Made by a program: the position numbers and the translations under genes. DNA of 64,000 nt from G963665975 sp963665975. Its GTDB lineage: Bacteria; Bacteroidota; Rhodothermia; Rhodothermales; Bin80. Positions within the stretch are counted from its first letter, which is position 1. Each line of letters begins with the position of its first letter. Under the pieces are notes generated by a model. That model was not told the origin of the DNA. It saw only the letters and a program-made list of their open reading frames with translations, and ran no database searches. The stretch covers positions 2,728,001 to 2,792,000 of the forward strand of contig OY762508.1 of assembly GCA_963665975.1 (NCBI GenBank), in the 5' to 3' direction. Below, piece after piece: positions 50,499-59,038 of the stretch.

Positions 50499-51713
50499 GT
50501 GTTTAAGACGATTACATACCGATTAACTGGTGTGCGAAAGCCGATGCGCGCCAGGTTGAACGCTCTATTCGCGCACCTCACGTGGCTGCGCTATGAAGCA
50601 GTCTCGTATTGCCGCGACGAATGGTGGGATGCAGGAGAAAGCACAAGTGCGTTTGACTTGTACAAGGTACTCACCGAGTGTCGCAAGGGATCAAGAGCCG
50701 CCAGACAGTGGGGCGTGCAGCCGCAACGATCCATCCTGAAACGTGTTCACGAGGGCTACAAAAAGCTGTTCGCCAGTCAGGGCAAACGCCCACGTCTCCG
50801 CAAAAACGTACGATCGTTCGAGTCGGACGGGCCGGTCAACAGATCTGGCGACCGATACTATGTGTCCGTCAAGGGTGTCGGCAAACTACGCTTCCGTGAC
50901 AAGCAAGGCGTCTTGGAAACCGCCAGCGTAAAGCACTGGCGCATCGTTCGCCACGCGCTCGGAAGTGGCTACGACATCCAACTCGTTATCGAGACGGACG
51001 AACTAGCGCTCGAGCCCGACACGCGTGCTCCCGTTGGCATTGACTTCGGCTTGAAAGCCGTGTGTACGCTGTCGAATGGCACGCAATATCAACCGGAGCA
51101 TATAAGCGATGCACGCGAACGGAAGCTATCGCGCAAGCTATCGAAAGCCATCAAGGATAGCCGGAGCCGTCGCAAAAAGAAGCTGGCGCGCCAGAAAGAA
51201 ATGACGCGCAACCGCATTCGTTGCAAAAACGCGTGCCACCGCATTACATCCGACATCATCCGAAACCATAGCGCCAATCTGGTTCTGGAGGACTTGCAAA
51301 TCGCGAATCTGATGCGGAAGGGTGGCAACCGCAAGCGTGGACTAAACCGTTCGTTTGCTGGCAAGTCGCTTGGAACTGTGAAACTGATGCTTGAGCAAAA
51401 GGCCTTGCGGGCCAATGGTCGAGCCGTAAGAGTTCCGGCAGCATACACGTCGCAAACGTGTGCACGATGCGGCAATCGCAAGACCGATTTGAAGTTGAGC
51501 GATCGCACGTACGTATGCATATGTGGCTATCGTGCCGACCGTGACGTAAACGCAGCCCGAAACGTTCTCTCGCAGGGCCTGTCCCTGGAAGGCTGGGAAT
51601 CCTGCCTTCGTGCAGGGGAGAATGGACGCTATGGAGCGCCCCTGGAAAGGCTAACCGCCCAACTAAGCACTCCAACTGCACAGAACCATATGCCTGTTCA
51701 GTCAGGTATATAA
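50499..51713 (+). CDS. tnpB: TnpB, RNA-guided nuclease of IS605/IS1341-type transposon
   Basis: A protein of 404 aa starting at GTG 50499. The RuvC-like catalytic residues are all present: Asp182 in VGIDFGLKAV, Glu264 in LVLEDLQIANL, and Asp349 in RADRDVNAARN. The zinc finger has Cys321, Cys324 (TCARCGNRK), Cys340 and Cys342 (YVCICGY), with an unusual CxC in place of CxxC in the second pair. The N-terminal recognition part begins FKTITYRLTGVRKP, and the helical/basic middle is LSRKLSKAIKDSRSRRKKKL. TnpB uses a right-end RNA to cut sites next to a short TAM. By length and motifs it appears complete. It ends NHMPVQSGI close to the element's right end. Confidence 0.94.
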   Translation: MFKTITYRLTGVRKPMRARLNALFAHLTWLRYEAVSYCRDEWWDAGESTSAFDLYKVLTECRKGSRAARQWGVQPQRSILKRVHEGYKKLFASQGKRPRLRKNVRSFESDGPVNRSGDRYYVSVKGVGKLRFRDKQGVLETASVKHWRIVRHALGSGYDIQLVIETDELALEPDTRAPVGIDFGLKAVCTLSNGTQYQPEHISDARERKLSRKLSKAIKDSRSRRKKKLARQKEMTRNRIRCKNACHRITSDIIRNHSANLVLEDLQIANLMRKGGNRKRGLNRSFAGKSLGTVKLMLEQKALRANGRAVRVPAAYTSQTCARCGNRKTDLKLSDRTYVCICGYRADRDVNAARNVLSQGLSLEGWESCLRAGENGRYGAPLERLTAQLSTPTAQNHMPVQSGI

Positions 51714-51724
51714 TTCCCTAATCC
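51580..51724 (+). ncRNA. Putative omega/reRNA region at the TnpB right end
   Basis: Inference by position: in IS605-type systems the guide RNA scaffold overlaps the 3' end of tnpB and the right end. This stretch contains small hairpins, cagggcctgtccctg (51574-51588) and cctgccttcgtgcagg (51602-51617), and the terminal segment (gcacagaaccatatgc) kept in the decayed copy at 44268. The guide would be the host bases just after the end, atactacgttgagg.... No transcript evidence is available. Confidence 0.45.
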
Positions 51725-52046
51725 ATACTACGTTGAGGACGGCAAGAAGCAATACGCGTACCATCCAAACCACGATCTGTTGGCACGCTGCATCGGCAAC
51801 GATTCCCCACACCTTTGCCTGGCGTGTGGACATCAGTTCATGGTCGATTCAAATGCACCGATAACGGTGTGTCCAGAGTGCGAGGCTCGTAAGATCGTAT
51901 GCACGATGATGTTGGACGGCAAGGCATGTCCCTTCTGCAAGAAAGGGGTGTTTGTGGACTCGGGCTGGTATTCGGTTTCGTAATTGGTACTTGCCCGAAA
52001 TAAGATAGATGATAATCAAAAGAGTCCAGTCCCAAGAGCAGTCGAC

Positions 52047-52304
52047 CTACGCCTGATCCTCGCAATGGATTCGAAATGACACCGCCTCGGTGAATACGGT
52101 AAATTGGCCCGCCATGGATGCGGACATAGCGACGCCCGGCGAGCATGGACTCCACACTAAGGGGATCGCACTGCTTCGTAGATGGATTATCGGTCGAAGC
52201 GAGCGGGACAGAAACAATGCGGCTGTCGGGAATAGGCCGAAGTAGAATTCAGCCGCTTCTTCGGCATTTCCGTCGAACCACAAATCGGAGGGTATCTTGT
52301 CCAA
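52047..52304 (-). pseudogene. PhnB-like VOC protein (3-dmu-9_3-mt family), frameshifted remnant
   Basis: From ATG 52304 the start MDKIPSDLWFDGNAEEAAEF then YFGLFP is that of PhnB-like VOC proteins (MDKITPFLWFDGNAEEA..FY.S.FP). The frame then diverges. The other frame shows DSRIVSVPLAS and SMLAGRRYVRIHGGPIYR, the expected continuation, and the first frame resumes with FTEAVSFRIHCEDQA, a family motif (F.F..A.SF.V.CEDQ). The C-terminal part is missing after CEDQA. At least two frameshifts make it non-functional. It abuts the spacer after the zinc-ribbon gene. Confidence 0.78.
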
Positions 52305-52341
52305 AATCTTCGATGGACTCGATACTGAGGATTCAGAGTGG

Positions 52342-54192
52342 CTAATGACGCAATAGGAGAACGGGCCGCGCGGTTATCCCAGTTGGTGTTACAAGTCGTG
52401 AATGGTAAACCCCACTGCCCAGGTCTAGCGCATTCAGCACGACGTTATAGCGTCCCGGCGCATGGTGTCGATCTACGAGCGTGACGATGTGCTGACCCAA
52501 GGCGTTGAATACTTCAAGCGTTACATGCCCGGGCGCGTCCACGCCGTAAAAGAATCGCGTTGATGTGGTAAACGGGTTGGGATAGTTTTCGTAGAGCGCG
52601 GATTGTTCCGGCTCCGGGATCTCCTCGCTGGATGTGGGCGAATCCAGGACAAATCGAAGCCAGTTCATCCTGAACGCGCTACTCTGCATGCGTACCCGCA
52701 GTGTATGCAGGCCCTCCTCCAGGTGTATGCCGCTGCGCCGCACGGTGTCCCACCTGACCCCAATCGATCTACTCTCATGAACGATGGGATCAGTCACCTG
52801 AACGTCGTCAAACTCGAGCGTAAAGGAAGCCGTGGTTCCAAGGCCCGTAGTCGCCACACGCGCCTCCAGCGTGTATTCCCCGCCTTGTTCCACATGAACC
52901 GTGTACTCCAGCCATTCGCGCCGACTGATTCCGCTGACATCATGCCCTTGGCCGTCAGTAGTGAAGTCGACATCCACCCCCTCATGCTGCCGAATTCCTC
53001 CATTTTCGTTCGTCGGAGTCAAATCCGTGTAGGCAACGCCCTGACCACCCAAATCGAAATACTCCGCCTCTATAACGCCCGGAATTGCGTGCGGCGCAAT
53101 GAGATACGGAGCTTGGCCACAGGGCTCGTCTCCCACTTTCAAGTCCAACGTGTCTGAGTATGCGGTCCAACCTCCATCGTCCACAGCCACGGAGCGTAGC
53201 GTATAGCATCCTGCGTGCACACTTTGAATCGTCAGTGCGTATGGAGCTGCAATTTGCGTCGCCAGCACGCCATCCCCCTGCATTAGCAAGACGCGCTGTA
53301 CGCGGCCGTCTGGATCTGTTGCCTCCGCCGTTATCGCAAGCTCATCGCCAGCGACCAGCCTGTCGGGTGCCGAAACTGAAACAGAGGGGTACCCCGCGTA
53401 GCGGTAGACACGGACATGGTCAATGACCATTTGTTGCGGGAAAATACTATCATCCACCCCCTGCTGTCCTCCCCACGAGCCGCCCACGGCAATATTCATA
53501 ATCAGGTGAAATGGCCGGTCAAATGGCCATGTACTCCACCCCTGGTTGTCGTTGTAAAACCGAAACAATACCACGCCATCTATCGAGAACTCAATTCTCG
53601 TCGGTGACCACTCGGCTACGTAGTCGTGGAAAGCCTGGGTGGCGTCCGGTACAATCGTCGAACCGCCACGCTGCGTACCTGACTGGTGATTGTAGCGGTC
53701 CGTGTGCACGGTGGCATGCACCACATTCGGATTGAATCCGACATGCTCCATAATGTCAATTTCGCCTGTGTCTGGCCACCCACCGTTACCGTAATCACTC
53801 TTGGTGGGAAGCATCCAAATGGCTGGCCACGTTCCGCGTCCCCGGGGAAGTTGCGCCCGAACCTCCAGGCGTCCGTACGTCCAGTCTCCCTTGTCTTTGG
53901 AAACCAGTCGGGCTGACGTATAATCTCTGGCAAACCCGGACTCTTTGTGCGCTTCTATGATCAAGACATCACCGTCCACCCTGGCATTCTGCTCGCGCGC
54001 CTCTGTATAGAATTGAAGTTCCTGATTACCCCAGCCGTGTCCGCCCACATCATACGACCAGCGCGTCGAGTCGGGAAGGCCATCATAGTCGAATTCGTCG
54101 CTCCAAACCAGTTCCCAGGACTGCGCAGAGGATACTCCTGCTGTAAGCAACGCAAATAAAAACAGGCACAGATGTTGTCGGATCAGATGCAT
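52342..54192 (-). CDS. Secreted GH16 beta-glucanase (laminarinase-like) with CBM6-like and T9SS domains
   Basis: A protein of 616 aa: signal peptide (LCLFLFALLTAGVSSAQ), GH16 catalytic domain at about 25-265 with WELVWSDEFDYDGLPDSTRW, YGRLEVRAQLPRGRGTWPAIW and the active-site GEIDIMEHVG (Glu144, Asp146, Glu149; the extra residue marks the beta-1,3-glucanase bulge type). There follows an Ig-like segment (VSVSAPDRLVAGDELAI), a CBM6-like domain (IPGVIEAEYFDLGGQGVAY; NGGIRQHEGVDV; REWLEYTVHVEQGG), and a type A sorting domain (ENYPNPFTTSTRFFYGV). It likely degrades laminarin or similar glucan outside the cell after T9SS export. It is monocistronic and divergent from the FG-GAP lipoprotein gene. 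Confidence 0.93.
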   Translation of the reverse strand: MHLIRQHLCLFLFALLTAGVSSAQSWELVWSDEFDYDGLPDSTRWSYDVGGHGWGNQELQFYTEAREQNARVDGDVLIIEAHKESGFARDYTSARLVSKDKGDWTYGRLEVRAQLPRGRGTWPAIWMLPTKSDYGNGGWPDTGEIDIMEHVGFNPNVVHATVHTDRYNHQSGTQRGGSTIVPDATQAFHDYVAEWSPTRIEFSIDGVVLFRFYNDNQGWSTWPFDRPFHLIMNIAVGGSWGGQQGVDDSIFPQQMVIDHVRVYRYAGYPSVSVSAPDRLVAGDELAITAEATDPDGRVQRVLLMQGDGVLATQIAAPYALTIQSVHAGCYTLRSVAVDDGGWTAYSDTLDLKVGDEPCGQAPYLIAPHAIPGVIEAEYFDLGGQGVAYTDLTPTNENGGIRQHEGVDVDFTTDGQGHDVSGISRREWLEYTVHVEQGGEYTLEARVATTGLGTTASFTLEFDDVQVTDPIVHESRSIGVRWDTVRRSGIHLEEGLHTLRVRMQSSAFRMNWLRFVLDSPTSSEEIPEPEQSALYENYPNPFTTSTRFFYGVDAPGHVTLEVFNALGQHIVTLVDRHHAPGRYNVVLNALDLGSGVYHSRLVTPTGITARPVLLLRH

Positions 54193-54290
54193 GCAATACG
54201 TCTGTAATGATTGTACAAGTAGAGACTAACCTGAACACAGAGTCCATCTGATTGTTCGACGTACTTGCCGCAGACTAACAGTCGGAAGCC

Positions 54291-55958
54291 GTGTCAGACC
54301 TGTTTGTCACAATGCCTCAAGTGCCTTCGCGACTGATCCCTGAGCGCACATGGGTTGCACTCGGGTGTCTCGTGCTCGGTCTGTTTTCCGGGTGCACCTC
54401 TGGTGGCCTATATACCGATATTACCGATGGGGCGGATCTCGATTCATTCACGCACGCAAATGGCGCACGCGGAGACTATTGGATGCCGGAAATACTCGGT
54501 TCCGGCGCAGCCTTTCTGGATTGGGATGGTGACGGCTGGCAGGACGTAATGCTGGTCAGTGGGGGCACGTGGGGTACCAACCAGCCTCCTGCATTGCGGC
54601 TCTTCAGGAATGATCAGGATGGCACGTTTACCGAAGCGACCCGAGAGGCAGGGATTGAGAATATAACGGCTTATGGGTTTGGCATTGCCATAGCGGACTA
54701 CGACAACGATATGGATCAAGACGTGTACATAACTGCCCTCGGATCCAATCTTCTGTTGCGCAATGACAGTGGGGTATTCACGGAGGTCGGCGTGGCGGCG
54801 GGCGTACAGGGCTTCCATCAGTGGAGCACGGCCGCAGTATTCTTTGATGCGGACCGCGACGGCTGGCTGGACTTGTACGTCGGCGGATACGTGCCCTGGG
54901 ATTCTACGCGTGACGTTCATTGCCCGGGCCCGGACGGGCGAAAGATCTACTGTACGCCGAAGGTATACACCGGGCTGCCGCACCAATTCTATCATAACAA
55001 TGGAGACGGAACGTTTACCGATTGGACCGATGCCGTCGGTTTGCTACCATCACCGGGCAAGACCCTGGGGGCTGTCGCGCTGGACTATAACCGGGATTTG
55101 TGGCCGGACTTGGCCGTGGCCAACGATCTGGAGGCAGACCAGCTCTATGAGAATCAGGGCGATGGAACGTTTGTCGAACGTGGGCTGCTCAGCGGTATTG
55201 CGTACGACGCCCGTGGCATCGCCACGGCCGGCATGGGAATAGCTTCTGGAGATCTGAACGGGGAAGGAGAGGTCTCGCTGGTGATCGGCAACTTTTCCAA
55301 TCAGATGATGGGCGTTTTCCACCATGTCGGCAGAGGGCACTTTATGGATCGCGCTGCATCCTCCCGTATCGGGGGATTGAGTCGACAGACTCTTACTTTC
55401 GGTCTGTTCCTGTTTGATGTGGACCTGGACGGCGACCTGGATGTATTCGCGGCCAACGGGCACATCCACGCGCATGTGGACCAGAATGCGAGCGGCATCA
55501 CCTACCAGCAGACACCACACTTGTTTGTAAATCGGGGTGACGGCGTATTCGAAGATCACGGAGGCACGTTTCCGCCCCTTCTGGGCAGGGGAGCGGCCTA
55601 TGGTGACATAGATCGCGATGGTGATCTTGACTTGCTGATGACACAAAACGGAGATGCGGTCCGACTCTGGCGCAATGAGGCGGGCGGCCGATACCTGCGC
55701 GTCTTGCTTCAGGGAACAACAAGCAACCGGGATGGAGCGGGTGCCTGGCTTGCATGTTATGCTGCTGAATCACGGCAGGTGCGCTACGTAACCACAGGCG
55801 GTAGCTACCTTTCGCAATCGGAGCGGACGATCACACTTGGTCTAGGTGCGCATGCGTTGGTTGATTCCGTGCATGTGACGTGGCCAAGCGGCCGATTCTC
55901 GCGTCTGTACGCGCTCCCGGCCGATACGCTTCTCGTTGTAACGGAACCGTCTCTGTAG
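54291..55958 (+). CDS. FG-GAP/VCBS and ASPIC/UnbV lipoprotein (CRTAC1 family)
   Basis: A protein of up to 555 aa; starts GTG 54291 or ATG 54312 in the same frame. Lipobox LGLFSGC gives a lipid Cys near residue 35. Repeats with a Ca-binding DxDxDGxxD loop run through it: LDWDGDGWQDVML, ADYDNDMDQDVYI, FDADRDGWLDLYV, FDVDLDGDLDVFA, GDIDRDGDLDLLM. The C-terminus is an ASPIC/UnbV domain (TTGGSYLSQSERTITLGLG, VHVTWPSGRFS). The phylum carries many such surface proteins, of unknown ligand. It is followed after 3 bp by a TPR lipoprotein, so they are one operon, repeating the TPR plus FG-GAP pairing found in a single chain at 23317-26742. Confidence 0.88.
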   Translation: MSDLFVTMPQVPSRLIPERTWVALGCLVLGLFSGCTSGGLYTDITDGADLDSFTHANGARGDYWMPEILGSGAAFLDWDGDGWQDVMLVSGGTWGTNQPPALRLFRNDQDGTFTEATREAGIENITAYGFGIAIADYDNDMDQDVYITALGSNLLLRNDSGVFTEVGVAAGVQGFHQWSTAAVFFDADRDGWLDLYVGGYVPWDSTRDVHCPGPDGRKIYCTPKVYTGLPHQFYHNNGDGTFTDWTDAVGLLPSPGKTLGAVALDYNRDLWPDLAVANDLEADQLYENQGDGTFVERGLLSGIAYDARGIATAGMGIASGDLNGEGEVSLVIGNFSNQMMGVFHHVGRGHFMDRAASSRIGGLSRQTLTFGLFLFDVDLDGDLDVFAANGHIHAHVDQNASGITYQQTPHLFVNRGDGVFEDHGGTFPPLLGRGAAYGDIDRDGDLDLLMTQNGDAVRLWRNEAGGRYLRVLLQGTTSNRDGAGAWLACYAAESRQVRYVTTGGSYLSQSERTITLGLGAHALVDSVHVTWPSGRFSRLYALPADTLLVVTEPSL

Positions 55959-55961
55959 CCC

Positions 55962-56741
55962 ATGCGCACTATCTTGCTGATAGCTCTATTTCTGGCCACG
56001 GCTGGCTGCGAGGAGGAAGCGCCGCAACTTCCAGTTGGAGCTGCTGAGCATTTGCAGGATGCGATTACGGCATTGCGTGCTAATGCAACACACGATGCTC
56101 TCGCACACGCGGACAGCGCCCTGCAGTTGGCGCCCGAGCACCCATACACGCACTTTGTGAAGGGGCAGGCGCATTATGTTTCGGCCGACTTCGTTGCCGC
56201 GCGCCGGGCGTGGGAGCGGGCCAGCGCACTGGAGCCGGACAACTTCGCCTGGTGGCAAAGCCTGGGTGACGCTGCGTTCCAGCAGGGAGATTATGCAGCT
56301 TCGCTCACGTTCTATGAGCGTGCGCTGCGCCTCAGTCCGGAGGCCGTTTCGTGGCACGGAGCAGCCGGTGCCTATTGGGAAATGAGTCAGCCTCTGGCGG
56401 CGCGTCGGGCCTGCGAAAAGGCGCTGGCCTTGGATTCGACCTACGCCCCGGCCTACCTGAGTCTGGCCATAATCACAGAGCACGACGGTGAGCTTCGCGA
56501 GGCCCTGTGGCACGCGCTGCAGGCAGCGCGCCTTGCGCCCGAGCATCTGCCGTCACTACTCGCGGCGGGCCGCTTGCATCGCTTGCTGGAGGAGCCGCTT
56601 GAGGCGATCCCACTGCTTCGAAGGGCGCAGCAGGCGGCGCCCAATAGTTCGGCGGTGCGCTATAATCTCGCACTGGCATTGCAGCAGGCGGGTCTTGACG
56701 ACGATGCGGCACAGGTCTGGCAAGGCGCTACAAGGCCATGA
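55962..56741 (+). CDS. TPR-repeat lipoprotein
   Basis: A protein of 259 aa: signal ILLIALFLATAGC (lipid Cys at 16), then about six tetratricopeptide units, with the A-x-x-x-G/A-x-x-x-x-x-x-x-x-x-A spacing visible in DALAHADSALQLAPEHPYTH, DFVAARRAWERASALEPDNF, DYAASLTFYERALRLSPEAV and EALWHALQAARLAPEHLP. TPRs form protein-binding solenoids. Starting 3 bp after the FG-GAP/ASPIC gene, it probably acts with that lipoprotein. Its stop overlaps the convergent PPIase stop by 14 bp. Confidence 0.85.
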   Translation: MRTILLIALFLATAGCEEEAPQLPVGAAEHLQDAITALRANATHDALAHADSALQLAPEHPYTHFVKGQAHYVSADFVAARRAWERASALEPDNFAWWQSLGDAAFQQGDYAASLTFYERALRLSPEAVSWHGAAGAYWEMSQPLAARRACEKALALDSTYAPAYLSLAIITEHDGELREALWHALQAARLAPEHLPSLLAAGRLHRLLEEPLEAIPLLRRAQQAAPNSSAVRYNLALALQQAGLDDDAAQVWQGATRP

Positions 56742-58053
56742 TCTGTTTGAATAGCACAGTGTCCACTTGCACGATTGCGGTATGACGCAGTGTGGCGGTC
56801 AGTGCCGAATCCACCATCCCTTGCGCGCGCAAGCGGGCGGCCATAAATGCGTGGCGCTCATTCTCAACGTCGACCTGGAATTCGTCACTGCCAGCAAGGC
56901 TGGCGGCCTCTCCAGCGCGGGCAAAGGCTTCATTGCGAAGCGCACGCCCGACGGAGACCACCGTACGCTGTGAGACTTCTCCAGACGGCAATGCTGGCAG
57001 CCAGAAGATATAGTCGAAGGCGGTGAAAACGTGCTTGCGGCCATCCTGCGTGTATGTGGCCAGTGGCGTTGACGGCGAAAAGGCATTTGGCGCTTCCTCC
57101 TGTTCGAGAGCGATATCGATTGCGCCGCGCCCGACTCGTTGCTCCAGGCGATTGAGCGTTGCACGCAACGCACGTATGCCGTCGGAGTATACCTCGACGC
57201 CAAGTCCTTCCATAAAACCCCTTACATAACGGTCGCCCTCGAGACGCCGGCGCCTTAAGCGCATCATACTTGCTATGCCGTTCTTGCGGGTCTGGAATTC
57301 CGATTCGGTAAGTACAGGCGCATGCTGGCGGTCTTCAACGTGTATGATGTGCCAGCCCTGCCGGCTGCGTACGGGTGCGGAATAGGCTCCCACATCAAGA
57401 TCAAAGGCCGCTTCTGCAAAGGCGTCATCCACCTGAAAATACCCCATCTGCCCCAGGTAACCAGCCATTGAGTCAGAGGTCTGAAAGCAGTCCATGGCCT
57501 CATCCAAAAATGGCCGGCCAGCCTCCAGCCGTGCGTAGGCGGCCTGCGCATCCAACTCATTTCTGTAGTACAAATGGCGCGCTATGACAGGCTGTTTGTA
57601 TTTGACGTAGGCCAGGCGAATTTCCGCATCCGTGAGCGGAGGGAGCTTTTGAAGCAGCTCACGTTCGTAGTAGCGGGCCCCCAATGCTGTCTTCAAAGCC
57701 AGACTTTCGCGCGCCCGAGCTATACTGTCCGCTCCCAGGCCGCGCCGGATCGCTTCCTTTGCAAGCAGATGGTCATCAATAAGCCGATCCAGGTGCGCAC
57801 GGCGGGCCTCTTCCGTGTCATTGGCCCCTGAACGCATGAGGTCATACACGTATGACCTTTCGAAGTCATTAACGGTAATCACATGGCCGTTTACGCGTGC
57901 CAAAGGAAGTGTTTGCTCTTCCGGAAGGCTGCGGCCGCAGGCAGCCAGCCCTATTGCGAGGCAGGTCGCAACAATCGCAATTCGCCACTCAAAAGTAGAT
58001 GCGAAAGTCCAGCATCTGCGTATTCCCAAGCAGTTCGAACGGCGTATACGCAT
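56728..58053 (-). CDS. SurA/PpiC-like peptidyl-prolyl isomerase lipoprotein
   Basis: A protein of about 441 aa. The N-terminus contains a hydrophobic leader with lipobox AIGLAAC. It continues with a SurA_N-like helical part (LARVNGHVITVNDFERSYVYD, HLDRLIDDHLLAKEAIRRGL) and a parvulin-type core: PVIARHLYYRNELDAQAAYARL, MAGYLGQMGYFQVDDAFAEAAFDL and SRQGWHIIHVEDRQ, the well-known G-(Y/W)-H-I-I-x-V motif. It should help fold outer-membrane barrels in the periplasm. The start is unsure: ATG 58053 (or TTG 58029) lies inside the PorV gene, an overlap of about 65 bp. Its position directly after porV suits a role in barrel assembly. Confidence 0.85.
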   Translation of the reverse strand: MRIRRSNCLGIRRCWTFASTFEWRIAIVATCLAIGLAACGRSLPEEQTLPLARVNGHVITVNDFERSYVYDLMRSGANDTEEARRAHLDRLIDDHLLAKEAIRRGLGADSIARARESLALKTALGARYYERELLQKLPPLTDAEIRLAYVKYKQPVIARHLYYRNELDAQAAYARLEAGRPFLDEAMDCFQTSDSMAGYLGQMGYFQVDDAFAEAAFDLDVGAYSAPVRSRQGWHIIHVEDRQHAPVLTESEFQTRKNGIASMMRLRRRRLEGDRYVRGFMEGLGVEVYSDGIRALRATLNRLEQRVGRGAIDIALEQEEAPNAFSPSTPLATYTQDGRKHVFTAFDYIFWLPALPSGEVSQRTVVSVGRALRNEAFARAGEAASLAGSDEFQVDVENERHAFMAARLRAQGMVDSALTATLRHTAIVQVDTVLFKQIMAL

Positions 58054-59038
58054 AGTCAAATCCCGCGCGCATACCAAGAGCGCGTACATCCAGTCCGGCC
58101 CCGAGCGTGAGGTGACTGTCAACGTGATCGATGAAGAGATCTTTGTATCCGGCACGCAGATCAAAGTTGAAGGTGCGGTTATACAGGCGAAGTTGTCCGC
58201 CAAAATCGCCATTCAGGCGGTTATCGATACTCTGATGGGCATCAGCCAGTACCAGAAGCTCTACGTGATTCAGTCGAAAAACTGGCAGCGCCATGCCGAA
58301 CTTGAATGACAGGGGCAAATCCCACGTGTCCATTTCCAGGCGGGCTGGTACATCCGGATTGTTGCCACTGGTAGTTTCGTCAATATCCACAAACACGACA
58401 CTGTTGATGCCGCCCATTTGCATCTTGCTGCCAAAGTTCAGGATAGACGCCGCCAGTGTCAGTCCCTGCAGATATTGCGTCTGGAGCACGAACCCGAAAT
58501 CAAACGCGACGGCATCTGCGCTCATGTCGCGAATCTGTTGCCGCACGTACTTGACGGTGCCCCCAAAGTAGAAGGTCGACGTGAGCGACTGCGCATAGGT
58601 CAGACCCAGACTAATGTCGCGCGCCCGGAAGGTCTGTCCTGTGCCTTCGGGGAATGCCACGGTGCGCACCTGCATGGATCCGTAGTCCATTGATGCCACG
58701 CTCAAGCCAATAGCACGCGTGCCAAGCACGGGAATAACCACCGCTGCGGCGTTGTAATCGATGCCTGCCAACCACTGGGCATGCGAAAGCAGCAAGCTGC
58801 CGCTCTGCCTGTCACCGTACGATCGGGCGGCGCCTGCCGGATTCCAAAAGAGCGCATCCGCTCCGGTGGCCAACGCGGTGTATGCATGGCCTACAGCCTG
58901 TCCACGCGCGCCCGTGCCCAGGGTCAGAAATGCTGCGGCCGTAGTGCCGGTGCGATTCTGCGCCAGAGCACCAGCCGGAAGTGCGGCAAGCAGTAGCGCC
59001 AGAATAAACGCGCGTGGAATATGGATGCCCGGTCTCAT
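57989..59038 (-). CDS. porV: PorV/PorQ family outer-membrane barrel protein
   Basis: A protein of 349 aa from 59038 with signal peptide (ILALLLAALPAGALAQ). Family features: AAAFLTLGTGARGQAVGHAY (PorV pattern ...FL.IG..AR..AMG.A), TALATGADALFWNPAGAAR, GLSVASMDYGSMQV, and closing barrel strands ending DFRIYF with the C-terminal aromatic. PorV serves as the T9SS shuttle for cargo; paralogues next to TonB-receptor/cargo genes are common in this group, so this may be a cargo-specific relative and not the main PorV. The start overlaps the stop of the upstream T9SS cargo gene by 4 bp (ATGA). Confidence 0.87.
   Translation of the reverse strand: MRPGIHIPRAFILALLLAALPAGALAQNRTGTTAAAFLTLGTGARGQAVGHAYTALATGADALFWNPAGAARSYGDRQSGSLLLSHAQWLAGIDYNAAAVVIPVLGTRAIGLSVASMDYGSMQVRTVAFPEGTGQTFRARDISLGLTYAQSLTSTFYFGGTVKYVRQQIRDMSADAVAFDFGFVLQTQYLQGLTLAASILNFGSKMQMGGINSVVFVDIDETTSGNNPDVPARLEMDTWDLPLSFKFGMALPVFRLNHVELLVLADAHQSIDNRLNGDFGGQLRLYNRTFNFDLRAGYKDLFIDHVDSHLTLGAGLDVRALGMRAGFDYAYTPFELLGNTQMLDFRIYF

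Larger units (their letters stand above)
50435..51724 (+). mobile_element. TnpB-only transposon (IS200/IS605 superfamily, IS1341-like), 1290 bp
   Basis: Boundaries are read from the split gene. The left host flank ends ggtaatcc (50427-50434), and the same six bases, taatcc, close the right end (51719-51724) before host sequence resumes at atactacg, so the limits can be slid by 6 bp. This is either a 6-bp target duplication or, as in IS200/IS605 elements, similar left target and right cleavage motifs. Near the ends are ttgggaattaaat (left) and tataattccc (right), inverted with respect to each other. Only tnpB is carried; no Y1 transposase (tnpA) is present, so movement would need one in trans. 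Confidence 0.85.
50364..51983 (+). pseudogene. Zinc-ribbon protein gene split by the TnpB element
   Basis: The left piece (50364-50434) encodes MAAGICFVCRGCDTTIEAW then SDGNP; the right piece (51723-51983) continues YYVEDGKKQYAYHPNHDLL, HLCLACGHQF, ITVCPECEA and ACPFCKKGVFVDSGWYSVS then stop. Removing exactly 1290 bp joins them in the same frame into 109 codons, with Asn-Pro-Tyr at the joint. Four paired-Cys sites (CFVC, CLAC, CPEC, CPFC) predict a small multi-zinc ribbon, of unknown partner. In its interrupted state the left piece ends after 40 codons at 50486, and the right piece could restart at TTG 51780 (67 codons) at best. Confidence 0.85.

Noticed and set aside
50429..51724. Calling taatcc a true target-site duplication
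   Set aside because: IS200/IS605-type elements do not normally make target duplications, and left target and right cleavage motifs may be alike, so both readings are left open.
37555..52340. CRISPR array or toxin-antitoxin pair in the accessory region
   Set aside because: I looked for regularly spaced 25-40 bp repeats and for small overlapping gene pairs; only the LRR repeat, IS remnants and pseudogenes were found.
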